This document shows positions 15,572 to 23,620 of a stretch of DNA of 64,000 bases, piece after piece. The translations under genes and the position numbers were made by a program. The stretch spans positions 124,001 through 188,000 of the forward strand of contig JAGBEX010000004.1 in the NCBI GenBank assembly GCA_017936765.1, written 5' to 3'. This DNA comes from Clostridia bacterium (GTDB taxonomy: Bacteria > Bacillota > Clostridia > Christensenellales > Aristaeellaceae). Each line of letters begins with the position of its first letter. Within the stretch, counting starts at the first letter, position 1. The notes under the pieces are model-generated. The model saw nothing but the letters and a program-made list of their open reading frames with translations. It did no database searches and was not told the DNA's origin.

Positions 15572-16479
15572 GCTGCAAGACGCCTCCTTCCCTTCCTGGA
15601 CTCGATGCCGTCGCGATCCTTGAAGATGAAGTTCAAAAGCATCGTGAAGGCCAGGCACTCAAACACGATGAACATGGCCTGGGCGCTGGCGTAGCTGTAT
15701 TTGTGGTTGGAGAACATTTCCACATACATACTCAGCGCAGGCAGCTGTTTATTGGCGCGTTCCAGCAGGATCCAGGGCGTGTCGAACAGCTTGAAGGAGC
15801 CGATCAGCGAGAAGGACAGGCAGACCTTCAGCATGGGCTTGATCATGGGGATCTGGATCTGCAGGGCCATGCGGGGGGCGCTGGCGCCGTCCACGGTGGC
15901 AGCCTCGATCACATCGGTGGGGATGGACTTCAGCGCGCCGTACATCAGCAGCACATGGTAGCCCACAAACTGCCACAGGTTGGGGATGAACACAGCCATC
16001 AGCTTGGTATCCTTGTTGGCAAGGAAGCCATTCTTGGGCAGAGCCAGGTTGAAAATATTGTAGATGGCGGGAACCAGATCCTTGTAGATACGCTGCCACA
16101 GAAGGCTGATAACCACAGAGGAGATAACCACGGGGATGAAGAACACGTTGCGATACGTGCTTTCGCCCTTGATGCCGGTGGACAGGATCAGCGCGATGAG
16201 CAGGGAGAAGGGCAGCTGGATGAACACGGACAGCGCCGCATAGGTCAGCGAGTTCAGCACCGCGCCGGGGAAATCGTTGCGGCGGCCGGGGGTGAACATT
16301 TTGATGTAGTTTTCAAACCACACAAATTCGGAGGCATCGCCAACCTTGGCGGGGATCTCGCTCAGGAGGCTGTAGTAGAAGGATTTGAAAATAGGAATGA
16401 TAACAATGTAGGTGAAAAACAGGACGGTCGGCAAAACAAAGACCGCAATGCTCCACTTATTCGACAAAACACGTTTCAT
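15568..16479 (-). CDS. Carbohydrate ABC transporter permease (MalF/UgpA-type)
   Basis: 303 residues, ATG after AAGGAGG. An N-terminal helix (about 11-32), a periplasm-facing loop, then five further helices. The EAA-type loop reads IEAATVDGASAPRMALQIQIPMI. The C-terminus ends in a basic tail (ESRKGRRRLAA). It is translated just before the MalG-type partner, with a four-base overlap, and both would form the heterodimeric channel of a sugar importer at the cytoplasmic membrane. A hairpin in the gap before this gene probably reduces permease expression relative to the binding protein. Confidence 0.93.
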   Translation of the reverse strand: MKRVLSNKWSIAVFVLPTVLFFTYIVIIPIFKSFYYSLLSEIPAKVGDASEFVWFENYIKMFTPGRRNDFPGAVLNSLTYAALSVFIQLPFSLLIALILSTGIKGESTYRNVFFIPVVISSVVISLLWQRIYKDLVPAIYNIFNLALPKNGFLANKDTKLMAVFIPNLWQFVGYHVLLMYGALKSIPTDVIEAATVDGASAPRMALQIQIPMIKPMLKVCLSFSLIGSFKLFDTPWILLERANKQLPALSMYVEMFSNHKYSYASAQAMFIVFECLAFTMLLNFIFKDRDGIESRKGRRRLAA

Positions 16480-16515
16480 AAGCGGACCTCCTTGTAAGCA
16501 TCAAGAGTAAGGAAA

Positions 16516-16542
16516 GGGGGTGGCGGGTAGACCGCCACCCCC
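16516..16542 (-). terminator. Intercistronic hairpin between binding protein and permeases
   Basis: A perfect 11-bp GC-rich stem (16516-16526 with 16532-16542) with a five-base loop and no clear T-run. It is more likely an mRNA-stabilising or attenuating element than a full terminator, as often found after binding-protein genes. Confidence 0.65.
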
Positions 16543-16561
16543 GGTGGTATGGGTTAAAGAA

Positions 16562-17812
16562 TTATTCGAAGATGGTCTCCATGTCTTCGCACCACTGTTC
16601 GGGAGTGATCTCGCCAGTCAGCACGTCGTACACGGTGTCGCCGATCAGGGTGGCGTCTTCGCCGGTCAGGGCGGTGTTGCCCCACAGCAGCATGGAATCA
16701 GCAGTGGAGGTAGCTTCCTTGATCTGAGCCATCACGGGGTTCAGGCCTTCGATGCCGGAGAAGTCATACTTCCAGGCGGGCAGGCCAGCGCCAGCGATGT
16801 AGCCGTTCTTGGACAGGTTCTCAGCGAAGAACTGGCAAGCGGTGAAAGCCTCGTCGGGATGCTCGGTGTAAGCGGCCACGGAGAAGCCCTCAGCGGCGCC
16901 GCCCATGTACTGGTTGTCATAGCCCTTGCCAACGGCGGGGAACTTCACAGCCTTAACCTTCTGCTGCATCTCGGGGGACAGGGAGCCGGAGAACCACTGG
17001 CCATGCACATACATGGGGATCTCGCCGGCGAAGTAGGGCACTTCGGACTCGTCACGGGTCAGGGAAGCAGCGTCCTCGGGGAAGGCGCCGATGTCGATCA
17101 GCTGCTTGAAAGCGGCCATGCCATCGATCCAGTCCTGAGTCATGAAGGTAGCGCCTTCGTGCTTGTAGTAAGCGGCACGGCAGGCAGCGTCGCCAGCAAA
17201 GCGCAGGGCGATGATGTCGGTGTACATGTTGGTGGGCCACTGGTCAGCGCCGCCCACGGTCATGGGGGTCACGCCGTTGGCCTTGAAGGTCTCGATAGCG
17301 GTGATCAGCTCTTCCCAGGTCTCGGGGATCTTCACGCTGTACTTGTCGAACAGCTCGGTGTTGCAATACAGCATGGAAGCGGCCTTGGTGTAGGGCAGCT
17401 GATAGATCTTGCCCTCGTTGAAGGTCATGTCAGCCAGCAGGCCGGGCTCCATACGATCCATGATTTCGGGGGTCAGGTAATCGTTCAGGGCCAGGATGTC
17501 GCCGGAACCAACCAGGTTCCACAGCACGCCGCCAGCGTTCCAGTAGAACACGTCGGGCAGGGAGTCGGACAGAGCCAGGGTCTCGCCGGTCTCTTTCCAG
17601 GCGTTGGCTTCGTACCATTCAACTTCCAGCTTGATGTTGGGATAAGCGGCAGCGAACTCATCCAGAGTCGCCAGCATGGGCTTACGGTTGGCTTCGGTCT
17701 CAGCGGACCAAATGGAAGCAACCTTCAGGGTCACGACTTCGTCTTCGGCGAAGGCGGCGGTCAGGCTCAGCAGCATAGCCAGAGCCAGAACCAGGGAAAC
17801 GAGCTTCTTCAT
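16562..17812 (-). CDS. Sugar ABC transporter solute-binding protein
   Basis: 416 residues beginning MKKLVSL. The signal peptide ends at about residue 22 (AAFA followed by EDE), a signal peptidase I site; there is no lipobox Cys, which is unusual for a Gram-positive binding protein. The mature part has the family-1 fold of CUT1 importers, with a GGVLWNLVGSGDILALNDYL segment and C-terminal TGEITPEQWCEDMETIF. It would capture an oligosaccharide outside the membrane and deliver it to the two permeases downstream. A TTGCCA/TATACT promoter lies upstream. The ligand cannot be read from the sequence. Confidence 0.92.
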   Translation of the reverse strand: MKKLVSLVLALAMLLSLTAAFAEDEVVTLKVASIWSAETEANRKPMLATLDEFAAAYPNIKLEVEWYEANAWKETGETLALSDSLPDVFYWNAGGVLWNLVGSGDILALNDYLTPEIMDRMEPGLLADMTFNEGKIYQLPYTKAASMLYCNTELFDKYSVKIPETWEELITAIETFKANGVTPMTVGGADQWPTNMYTDIIALRFAGDAACRAAYYKHEGATFMTQDWIDGMAAFKQLIDIGAFPEDAASLTRDESEVPYFAGEIPMYVHGQWFSGSLSPEMQQKVKAVKFPAVGKGYDNQYMGGAAEGFSVAAYTEHPDEAFTACQFFAENLSKNGYIAGAGLPAWKYDFSGIEGLNPVMAQIKEATSTADSMLLWGNTALTGEDATLIGDTVYDVLTGEITPEQWCEDMETIFE

Positions 17813-17877
17813 AACCAAGTCCTCCTCTTTTTTATGGATCTCTGTCTTCGCTGGGGTTACATCCAGCTGTTGATGCA

Positions 17878-17906
17878 AGTATAGCATGACCTGTTTCTTT
17901 TGGCAA
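17878..17906 (-). promoter_or_regulatory. Promoter of the sugar ABC importer
   Basis: On the minus strand TTGCCA (17901-17906), 17 bases, TATACT (17878-17883), with TGC directly before the -10 (extended -10). Confidence 0.7.
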
Positions 17907-17962
17907 GTATTTTTCCGCAAATTACATATTTTTGACCTAAAACTTTTTCGTGGATGTCCTGG

Positions 17963-20119
17963 TTAGGATTGGAAGGTCAGCACGGTGTAAAGCCCAACGT
18001 TAGACAGTGTAACGATTGCGTCCTCTCCGCGCTGCTCCACGCGGGCGGTGGGAACAGCCTGCTGGCCGGGGACAAAAATGTCCATGGTCTTGCCTGCGGC
18101 ACCCTTCACCACCACCTGCAGCTCCGGCAGGGGATCGATGCGGTCGGCCTGGTCGTTGTAGTGGTAGTTGAGGATATGCACATAGGTGCTGTTTTCATCA
18201 TCATAGCGCTGCACGCCCACCTTCTCTGCCTGGCAGGACACGGGGGCGATGGGGTCATACAGGTTGGCGAAGCTCTGCATGAAGGCGTCCATGTAGCCGG
18301 TGCCTTCATCGGTGATGGGGATAAGCACGGCGCGGCCGGTGGCCAGCAGCTTCTCCAGCAGGTCGGTGCCTTCGGCCAGGCGGCCCAGCACCAGCACCTG
18401 CCCGCCCTTTTCGGCGTAGTTCAGCAGGATGCGCTGCTGGTTCTCCGTCAGCACATAGGCGTCGGGTACGATCACCAGGGGGTAGCCCTCCAGGCGATCG
18501 GCGGCGAAATCATCCGGGCGGAAATCGCCATCGGGCAGCATCAGGGTATCATACTGGGCGTTGCGGTCGCTCATGGCGCGCAGCACATCCCAGAAGGGGA
18601 CGGGCTTCAGGTCGGGATCCACCCAGGTGACGGAGGTGGCGTCCATCAGGTTCTCGTAGGAATCCTGCATACCGTTGGCGCCGCTGCCCTTGTTGGAGTC
18701 GCGCCAGTAGTAGCTGCCGTAGGAATATAGCACCGCCGCGCCCTTCGACTTGGTGCAGGGGTAGAAGTTCTCGTGCTGGTAGAGGAAGTCCTGCACGCCG
18801 GTGGTCAGTTCCCGGGGCGCCCAGAAGGAATCCCGGATGGTGTTGCCCATCCAGCCGCCATAGGGGATGGACATGTTGCAGCCATACATGGAGGCTTCCA
18901 GCAGGAAGATGCGATACAGGTCGTAGCCCTTGCCCTCGTCCAGCATGGTGAGCAGCTTGGGGATGATGCCGCCATAGGGGTTCTCGGCAATGATCACAGG
19001 CTTGCCGGGGGCGAAGCCGGAGCAGAAGCGATAGTAGTAGGGCTGGCGGAACAGGGTATGATCCATTTCCGTCACCACAATATCCACCTTGTTCTCAATG
19101 GGGTAATAGGCGGGCTGCATGTTATAGAAGTTACCGGAGACCAGAATGTCCCGGCCATACTTCTCCTTGCCGTACTGGCGGGCGAAATCCGCCAGCTCGC
19201 CAAAGTACTTCCGCATATGTCGCACCTGGAACTCCCAGTAGTCCTTGTAGAAGGGCGCGCCCTGGGGATAGGTGCAGTTGTGTTCCTTCAGGTATTCGCC
19301 ATAGTGGAAGGTTTCCAGATCAATGCCGTCCCACTCCGCGCCCAGGAGGCCTGCGGCCTTGCGCTCCTTCAGGTAGGCGTTGAAGAGCTTCATGCAGCTT
19401 TTGCAGAAACAGCCGCCGGAGGAGATGGCCGTCATGGGCAGCTCGCACTCGTCCAGCTGCACGCCGGGAACGCCCGCGTCGATCATGAGCATGATGATCT
19501 TCTTCAGGTACTCCCGCCACACGGCGTTGTTGCGGCACATCTGGTAGCAGGTCTCTTCGTGATTCTTCACCTCCACCCATTGGGCGTGGATGGCGTTGCC
19601 GTGCATATCACGGGTGGCGCATTCCTCCCACAGGTCGGTGACCAGGTTGCCTTCCTCGTCCCGGATGCCGTCGGGGTAGTAGTCCTTCAGGCTGGTGGGG
19701 AAGGCGTTGGACCACTTGTCCTGGCTGAACTCCCGCAGGCCGTACCAGTCGTGACCTTCCATCTCGGCACGCTTGTTCATGCGCACGATGTGGCCGTCCT
19801 TGTCCATCACCACGGGATATTCCCAGCCCTGCACCTCAAACACGATGCCGAAGAGCTTGATGCCCCGCTTGTTGCACTCGGCCACAAAGTCGCTGTCGTT
19901 CATGTAGCCGTACATCTGCATCCGGGGATCCACCGGGCCAAAGGCCTCGTGGTGCAGATAGGGCAGGGAAATGCTGCCGCCGCCCATGCCAGCCCAGGTC
20001 AGCACCGTGCCGTGGTACATTTCCAATTCGTCCAGCATCTGCTGGCGGCGGGCGGGAAGGCTGGGGTGGTAGCAATGCTCGTTTTTGAACCAACCGTCAA
20101 AATAAATGCCGCGCTCCAT
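17963..20119 (-). CDS. Putative glycoside hydrolase with TIM barrel and GH42-type accessory domain
   Basis: 718 residues from MERGIYFDGW (ATG at 20119). No signal peptide. The N-terminal half (about 1-430) looks like a (beta/alpha)8 barrel, with a GVQLDECELP segment (Asp223, Glu224) and a Cys cluster CFCKSC just after it, as in several uncharacterised GH-A-like families. The part from about residue 470 resembles the class-I glutaminase-like trimerisation domain of GH42 (PLVIVPDAYVLTENQQ, GGQVLVLGR), and a small beta domain ends the protein. The reaction and catalytic residues are not established. It is divergent from the lyxose isomerase/rhamnosidase pair and upstream of the sugar importer, so a role in the same oligosaccharide pathway is likely. 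Confidence 0.75.
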   Translation of the reverse strand: MERGIYFDGWFKNEHCYHPSLPARRQQMLDELEMYHGTVLTWAGMGGGSISLPYLHHEAFGPVDPRMQMYGYMNDSDFVAECNKRGIKLFGIVFEVQGWEYPVVMDKDGHIVRMNKRAEMEGHDWYGLREFSQDKWSNAFPTSLKDYYPDGIRDEEGNLVTDLWEECATRDMHGNAIHAQWVEVKNHEETCYQMCRNNAVWREYLKKIIMLMIDAGVPGVQLDECELPMTAISSGGCFCKSCMKLFNAYLKERKAAGLLGAEWDGIDLETFHYGEYLKEHNCTYPQGAPFYKDYWEFQVRHMRKYFGELADFARQYGKEKYGRDILVSGNFYNMQPAYYPIENKVDIVVTEMDHTLFRQPYYYRFCSGFAPGKPVIIAENPYGGIIPKLLTMLDEGKGYDLYRIFLLEASMYGCNMSIPYGGWMGNTIRDSFWAPRELTTGVQDFLYQHENFYPCTKSKGAAVLYSYGSYYWRDSNKGSGANGMQDSYENLMDATSVTWVDPDLKPVPFWDVLRAMSDRNAQYDTLMLPDGDFRPDDFAADRLEGYPLVIVPDAYVLTENQQRILLNYAEKGGQVLVLGRLAEGTDLLEKLLATGRAVLIPITDEGTGYMDAFMQSFANLYDPIAPVSCQAEKVGVQRYDDENSTYVHILNYHYNDQADRIDPLPELQVVVKGAAGKTMDIFVPGQQAVPTARVEQRGEDAIVTLSNVGLYTVLTFQS

Positions 20120-20175
20120 AAGAGAAGCCTCCTTTAAGGAAGGTATGTAGTTGTGCGCTCCTTGATGTTGAAACA

Positions 20176-20204
20176 AGTGTACCCAATGGCTTGGGCTTTG
20201 TCAA
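20176..20204 (-). promoter_or_regulatory. Promoter of the glycoside hydrolase-like gene
   Basis: Minus strand: TTGACA (20199-20204), 17-base spacer, TACACT (20176-20181). Confidence 0.7.
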
Positions 20205-20245
20205 GCGACATATATTTGTCCGTATTGAGAAAAGAATTTTCCATA

Positions 20246-20274
20246 TTGACAGGATGCGTCTTGCTGCATAATAT
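20246..20274 (+). promoter_or_regulatory. Promoter of the lyxose isomerase/rhamnosidase unit
   Basis: TTGACA (20246-20251), 17-base spacer, TAATAT (20269-20274). It lies back to back with the minus-strand promoter, so one regulator could control both. Confidence 0.75.
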
Positions 20275-20331
20275 GAAACCAACAAGATTTGGACAATTTC
20301 ATACTGACGGAAAATGGAGGAAAGCATACTT

Positions 20332-21012
20332 ATGAAGCGATCTGAAATTCAATCGGCGATCCACTGGGCCAAGGAGCTGCTGGCAGACAGCGGTTTTGCG
20401 CTGCCCATGTTTGCCGACTGGAGCCTGCAGGACTGGCAAGCCCATAAGCAGGAGGCAGGCACCATCATCAAAACCATGCGGGGCTGGGACGTGACCACCT
20501 TCGGCCATGAGGACTTCACCCAGATGGGCGCGGTGCTGTTCACCATCCGCAACGGCCTGCTGGATGGCTCTGCGGGCTGCCCCTATGCGGAAAAGCTGAT
20601 CATGATGAAGGAGGGCCAGGTGCTGCCCAACCACTACCACGCCCAGAAGACCGAGGACATCATCAACCGTGGCGGCGGCGTGCTGCTGATCAAGGTCTAC
20701 AACTCCCTGCCGGACGGCACCGTTGACCGCACCGGGGATGTGCGCATCCTTTGTGACGGCATCGAAAGCTATGTCCCCGCAGGCACCGAGGTGGAGATCA
20801 CCCGGGGCAACAGCATGACCATCTATCCTGGTCTGTATCATCTCTTTACCCCCAAGCCCGGCTGCGGCGACCTCATCGTGGGCGAGGTGTCCTCCATCAA
20901 TAATGACAACATCGACAATTATTTCGAGGATCCCCGGCCGCGGTTCATCCCCGTGGAGGAGGACGTGCCGGTGGAGATCCCCCTGTGCAACGAATACGAG
21001 CAGCTGCTCTGA
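20332..21012 (+). CDS. D-lyxose isomerase
   Basis: 226 residues beginning MKRSEIQSA; the site TGGAGGA is 11 bases upstream, and the in-frame ATG at 20314 overlaps that site so is not used. The length and sequence fit the cupin-type D-lyxose ketol-isomerase family: the metal motif LPNHYHAQKTEDIINRGGG supplies His, His and Glu for Mn, and the C-terminal half has GLYHLFTPKPG. The enzyme interconverts D-lyxose and D-xylulose (often also D-mannose and D-fructose) in the cytoplasm. It is followed 15 bases later by a GH78 rhamnosidase, which points to use of plant glycans carrying rare pentoses or deoxysugars. Confidence 0.9.
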   Translation: MKRSEIQSAIHWAKELLADSGFALPMFADWSLQDWQAHKQEAGTIIKTMRGWDVTTFGHEDFTQMGAVLFTIRNGLLDGSAGCPYAEKLIMMKEGQVLPNHYHAQKTEDIINRGGGVLLIKVYNSLPDGTVDRTGDVRILCDGIESYVPAGTEVEITRGNSMTIYPGLYHLFTPKPGCGDLIVGEVSSINNDNIDNYFEDPRPRFIPVEEDVPVEIPLCNEYEQLL

Positions 21013-21027
21013 TGAAAGGTGATGGCC

Positions 21028-23565
21028 ATGAAGATCCATCTGCTTTGCGAATATATGCTTGATCCCACCGGCGTGGACAGCGCTGCGCCGCTGCTCACCT
21101 GGTACACGGATGCGCCGGAGATCACCCCGGAGGCTGCCCGCATCACCCTGCGTCAGGCAGGCGTGGAGGACATCCTGTGGGACAGCGGCTTTGTGCCGGA
21201 CGAAGGGCGCATCCTCTACGGCGGCGCGCCCCTGCACAGCGGCCGCACCTACCTGTGGCAGGTAACCCTGCGCACGGAGGCGGGGGAGGCCGCCTCCCAG
21301 GAGGCGCGCTTCACCATGGGCCTTCTGCCGGAGGACAGCTGGCGGGCTGGCTGGGTGGGCGGCATCCGCATCGACGCCAAGTGCTACCTCTACCGCCACG
21401 AGTGGACGGCGAAGAAGCCTGTGCGGGCTGCGGCGGCCTTTGTGGCCTCGCCCAACTACAATGTGCTGACGGTGAATGGCTGCAAGCCGGATGATTCCGT
21501 GCTGAACAACACCTTTGCGGATTACGATAAGTCCCTGTACTACGCTACCTACGATATCACCCACCTGGTGCAGCAGGGCAGCAACGCCCTGGGCATTATG
21601 ACCGGCCTGGGCTGGCGCTCCTTGCGTGAAGCGGAGGACGGCGTGGGCTGGGGCGACAGCCTGTTTGCCCTGCAGCTGATGCTGGAGTATGCCGACGGTG
21701 AGGTGGAATGGCTGTATTCCGATGCCGATGATTGGCGCTTCACCACCGATGGGCCTGTGGTGTACAACAGCATCTACAATGGTGAGATCTACGATGCCCG
21801 CAAGGAGCTGCCCGGCTGGGACAAGCCTGGCTATGACGAGAGCAGCTGGTCCTTCCCCGTGGAAAAGGAGCCGCCGGAGGGCGTGCTGCGCTCCCAGCTG
21901 CTGGAACCCATCCGCGTGGTGGGGAAAATGCCCATCCGGGAGATCATCCCTGCCCCCGAAGGCAGCTGGACGCTGGACTTTGGCAAGAACTTCGCTGGCT
22001 GGCTGCGGCTGCGCATTTCTGGCGAGGCGGGACAGGAGATCACCATCAAGACCGCCGAAATGGTGCGTCCTGATGGCAGCGTGGACACCACCAGCCTGCG
22101 CCGCGCACGGCCTGTGGACACCTACATCCTCAAGGGTGAGGGCGTGGAGGAATGGGAACCCCGCTTCACCTACCACGGCTTCCGCTATGCCCAGATCTTC
22201 GGCCTGAAGGGGAAGCCGGAGCCCGGCATGTTCACCGGGTGCATCGTTCGCTCCGGGGTGGAGCGCATTGGCGATTTCCACAGCAGCCACCCCATTGTGC
22301 AGGGCTTCTACGATATGGTGCGGCAAACGGAGGAAAGCAACCTCCACGGCGTGCCTACCGATTGCCCCCAGCGTGACGAGCGCCTGGGCTGGCTCAACGA
22401 TATGACCGTCCGCAACGAGGGCGCCATGTACGGCTTCCGGCTCTACCAGCTCTATGCCAAGTGGCTGCGGGACATCCGGGACACCCAGGGCAAGGTCACC
22501 GGTGCCATCACCGATACCGCGCCCTTCCTGCGCTATGGCTTCCGCCCGGCAGACCCGGTCAGCGGCAGCTTCCTGCTGCTGCCCTGGAACCTGTATCTGC
22601 ATTATGGCGATGACCGCATCATCCGCGAAAACTACGAGGCCAATGCCCGCTGGGTGCGCTATTTGATGAAGAACTCCCGCCAGGGCGTGGTGCGCTTCTC
22701 CTCCATGGGCGACTGGGCTGCCCCTGTGGCTGGCACCGACCACACCTCCACCGGCGGCGGCGCGCTGTCCACCATCACCCCGCCGCTGCTAATGAGTACC
22801 GGCTTCCTCTATTTCGACTGCACGCTGCTGGCCAGGATGGCCCGTGTGCTGGGCCGGGAAGAGGACGAGCGAAGCTGGCTCAAGCAGGCCGAGCAGGTGA
22901 AGGCGGACTTCACCCGTACCTTCTTCCATGAGGACGAGGAATACTACGGTGCGGACTCCCAGGCGGCCAACATCATCCCGCTGTACTTCGGGCTGGTGGA
23001 GGACAAGCACATCCCCGGTGTGCTGCGCCACCTGCGGGAGGACATCCAGCGCCACGGCGGCCACCTGACCACCGGCAATATCTGCACCCGCTTCGCCATT
23101 GAGGTGCTGTTCCGCCTGGGTGAGGACGACCTGGCCTGGCACCTGCTGAGCCAGACGGAGTACCCCAGCTGGGGATTCATGCTGGCAAACGGTGCCACCA
23201 CCGTGTGGGAACGCTGGGAGAAGCTGGGCGACAACGACTTCATGGCTGAAATGGCCGCCATGAATCACCCCATGAACGGCAGCGCCGTGGTGAGCCTCTA
23301 CCGCCACCTGGCGGGTATTCTGCCGGATGAGACGGCTCCCGGCTGGCGGAACATCATCTTCCGGCCGTCCTTCCCGAAAGAAGCGCCGGATGCAGGCGCT
23401 GAGCTGCACACGGTGCGCGGCACGGTGAGCAGCCGCTGGGCGCGCCGGGATGGGGCGATCCATTGGGAGATCGCCGTTCCTGCGGGCTGCACCGGCACGG
23501 TGTATCTGCCGGGGAAGGAATTCCCGCTGGTGGTGAGCAGCGGCAAGTACGAATATACCTGGTAA
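21028..23565 (+). CDS. Alpha-L-rhamnosidase, glycoside hydrolase family 78
   Basis: 845 residues; the ATG at 21028 is chosen because AAAGGTG is seven bases upstream, while GTG 21019 and ATG 21022 are too close. Domains in order: N-terminal fibronectin-like domain, a Bac_rhamnosid_N beta domain, a second beta-sandwich domain (about 310-400), a six-hairpin (alpha/alpha)6 barrel (about 410-760) and a C-terminal beta domain. The family signature PTDCPQRDERLGW carries the conserved acidic residues, and GATTVWERW is the usual late motif. No signal peptide, so it probably removes terminal alpha-L-rhamnose from imported pectin or glycoside fragments. Co-transcribed with lyxose isomerase. Confidence 0.93.
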   Translation: MKIHLLCEYMLDPTGVDSAAPLLTWYTDAPEITPEAARITLRQAGVEDILWDSGFVPDEGRILYGGAPLHSGRTYLWQVTLRTEAGEAASQEARFTMGLLPEDSWRAGWVGGIRIDAKCYLYRHEWTAKKPVRAAAAFVASPNYNVLTVNGCKPDDSVLNNTFADYDKSLYYATYDITHLVQQGSNALGIMTGLGWRSLREAEDGVGWGDSLFALQLMLEYADGEVEWLYSDADDWRFTTDGPVVYNSIYNGEIYDARKELPGWDKPGYDESSWSFPVEKEPPEGVLRSQLLEPIRVVGKMPIREIIPAPEGSWTLDFGKNFAGWLRLRISGEAGQEITIKTAEMVRPDGSVDTTSLRRARPVDTYILKGEGVEEWEPRFTYHGFRYAQIFGLKGKPEPGMFTGCIVRSGVERIGDFHSSHPIVQGFYDMVRQTEESNLHGVPTDCPQRDERLGWLNDMTVRNEGAMYGFRLYQLYAKWLRDIRDTQGKVTGAITDTAPFLRYGFRPADPVSGSFLLLPWNLYLHYGDDRIIRENYEANARWVRYLMKNSRQGVVRFSSMGDWAAPVAGTDHTSTGGGALSTITPPLLMSTGFLYFDCTLLARMARVLGREEDERSWLKQAEQVKADFTRTFFHEDEEYYGADSQAANIIPLYFGLVEDKHIPGVLRHLREDIQRHGGHLTTGNICTRFAIEVLFRLGEDDLAWHLLSQTEYPSWGFMLANGATTVWERWEKLGDNDFMAEMAAMNHPMNGSAVVSLYRHLAGILPDETAPGWRNIIFRPSFPKEAPDAGAELHTVRGTVSSRWARRDGAIHWEIAVPAGCTGTVYLPGKEFPLVVSSGKYEYTW

Positions 23566-23569
23566 AACA

Positions 23570-23610
23570 AATCGCCCTCAGGATGTAGAACTATCCTGAG
23601 GGCGATTTTT
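23570..23610. terminator. Bidirectional terminator between converging genes
   Basis: A perfect 15-bp stem (23570-23584 with 23593-23607) followed by T-run on the plus strand and by A-rich sequence upstream. It separates the rhamnosidase from the minus-strand beta-helix gene. Confidence 0.88.
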
Positions 23611-23620
23611 GTGCAAGGGG

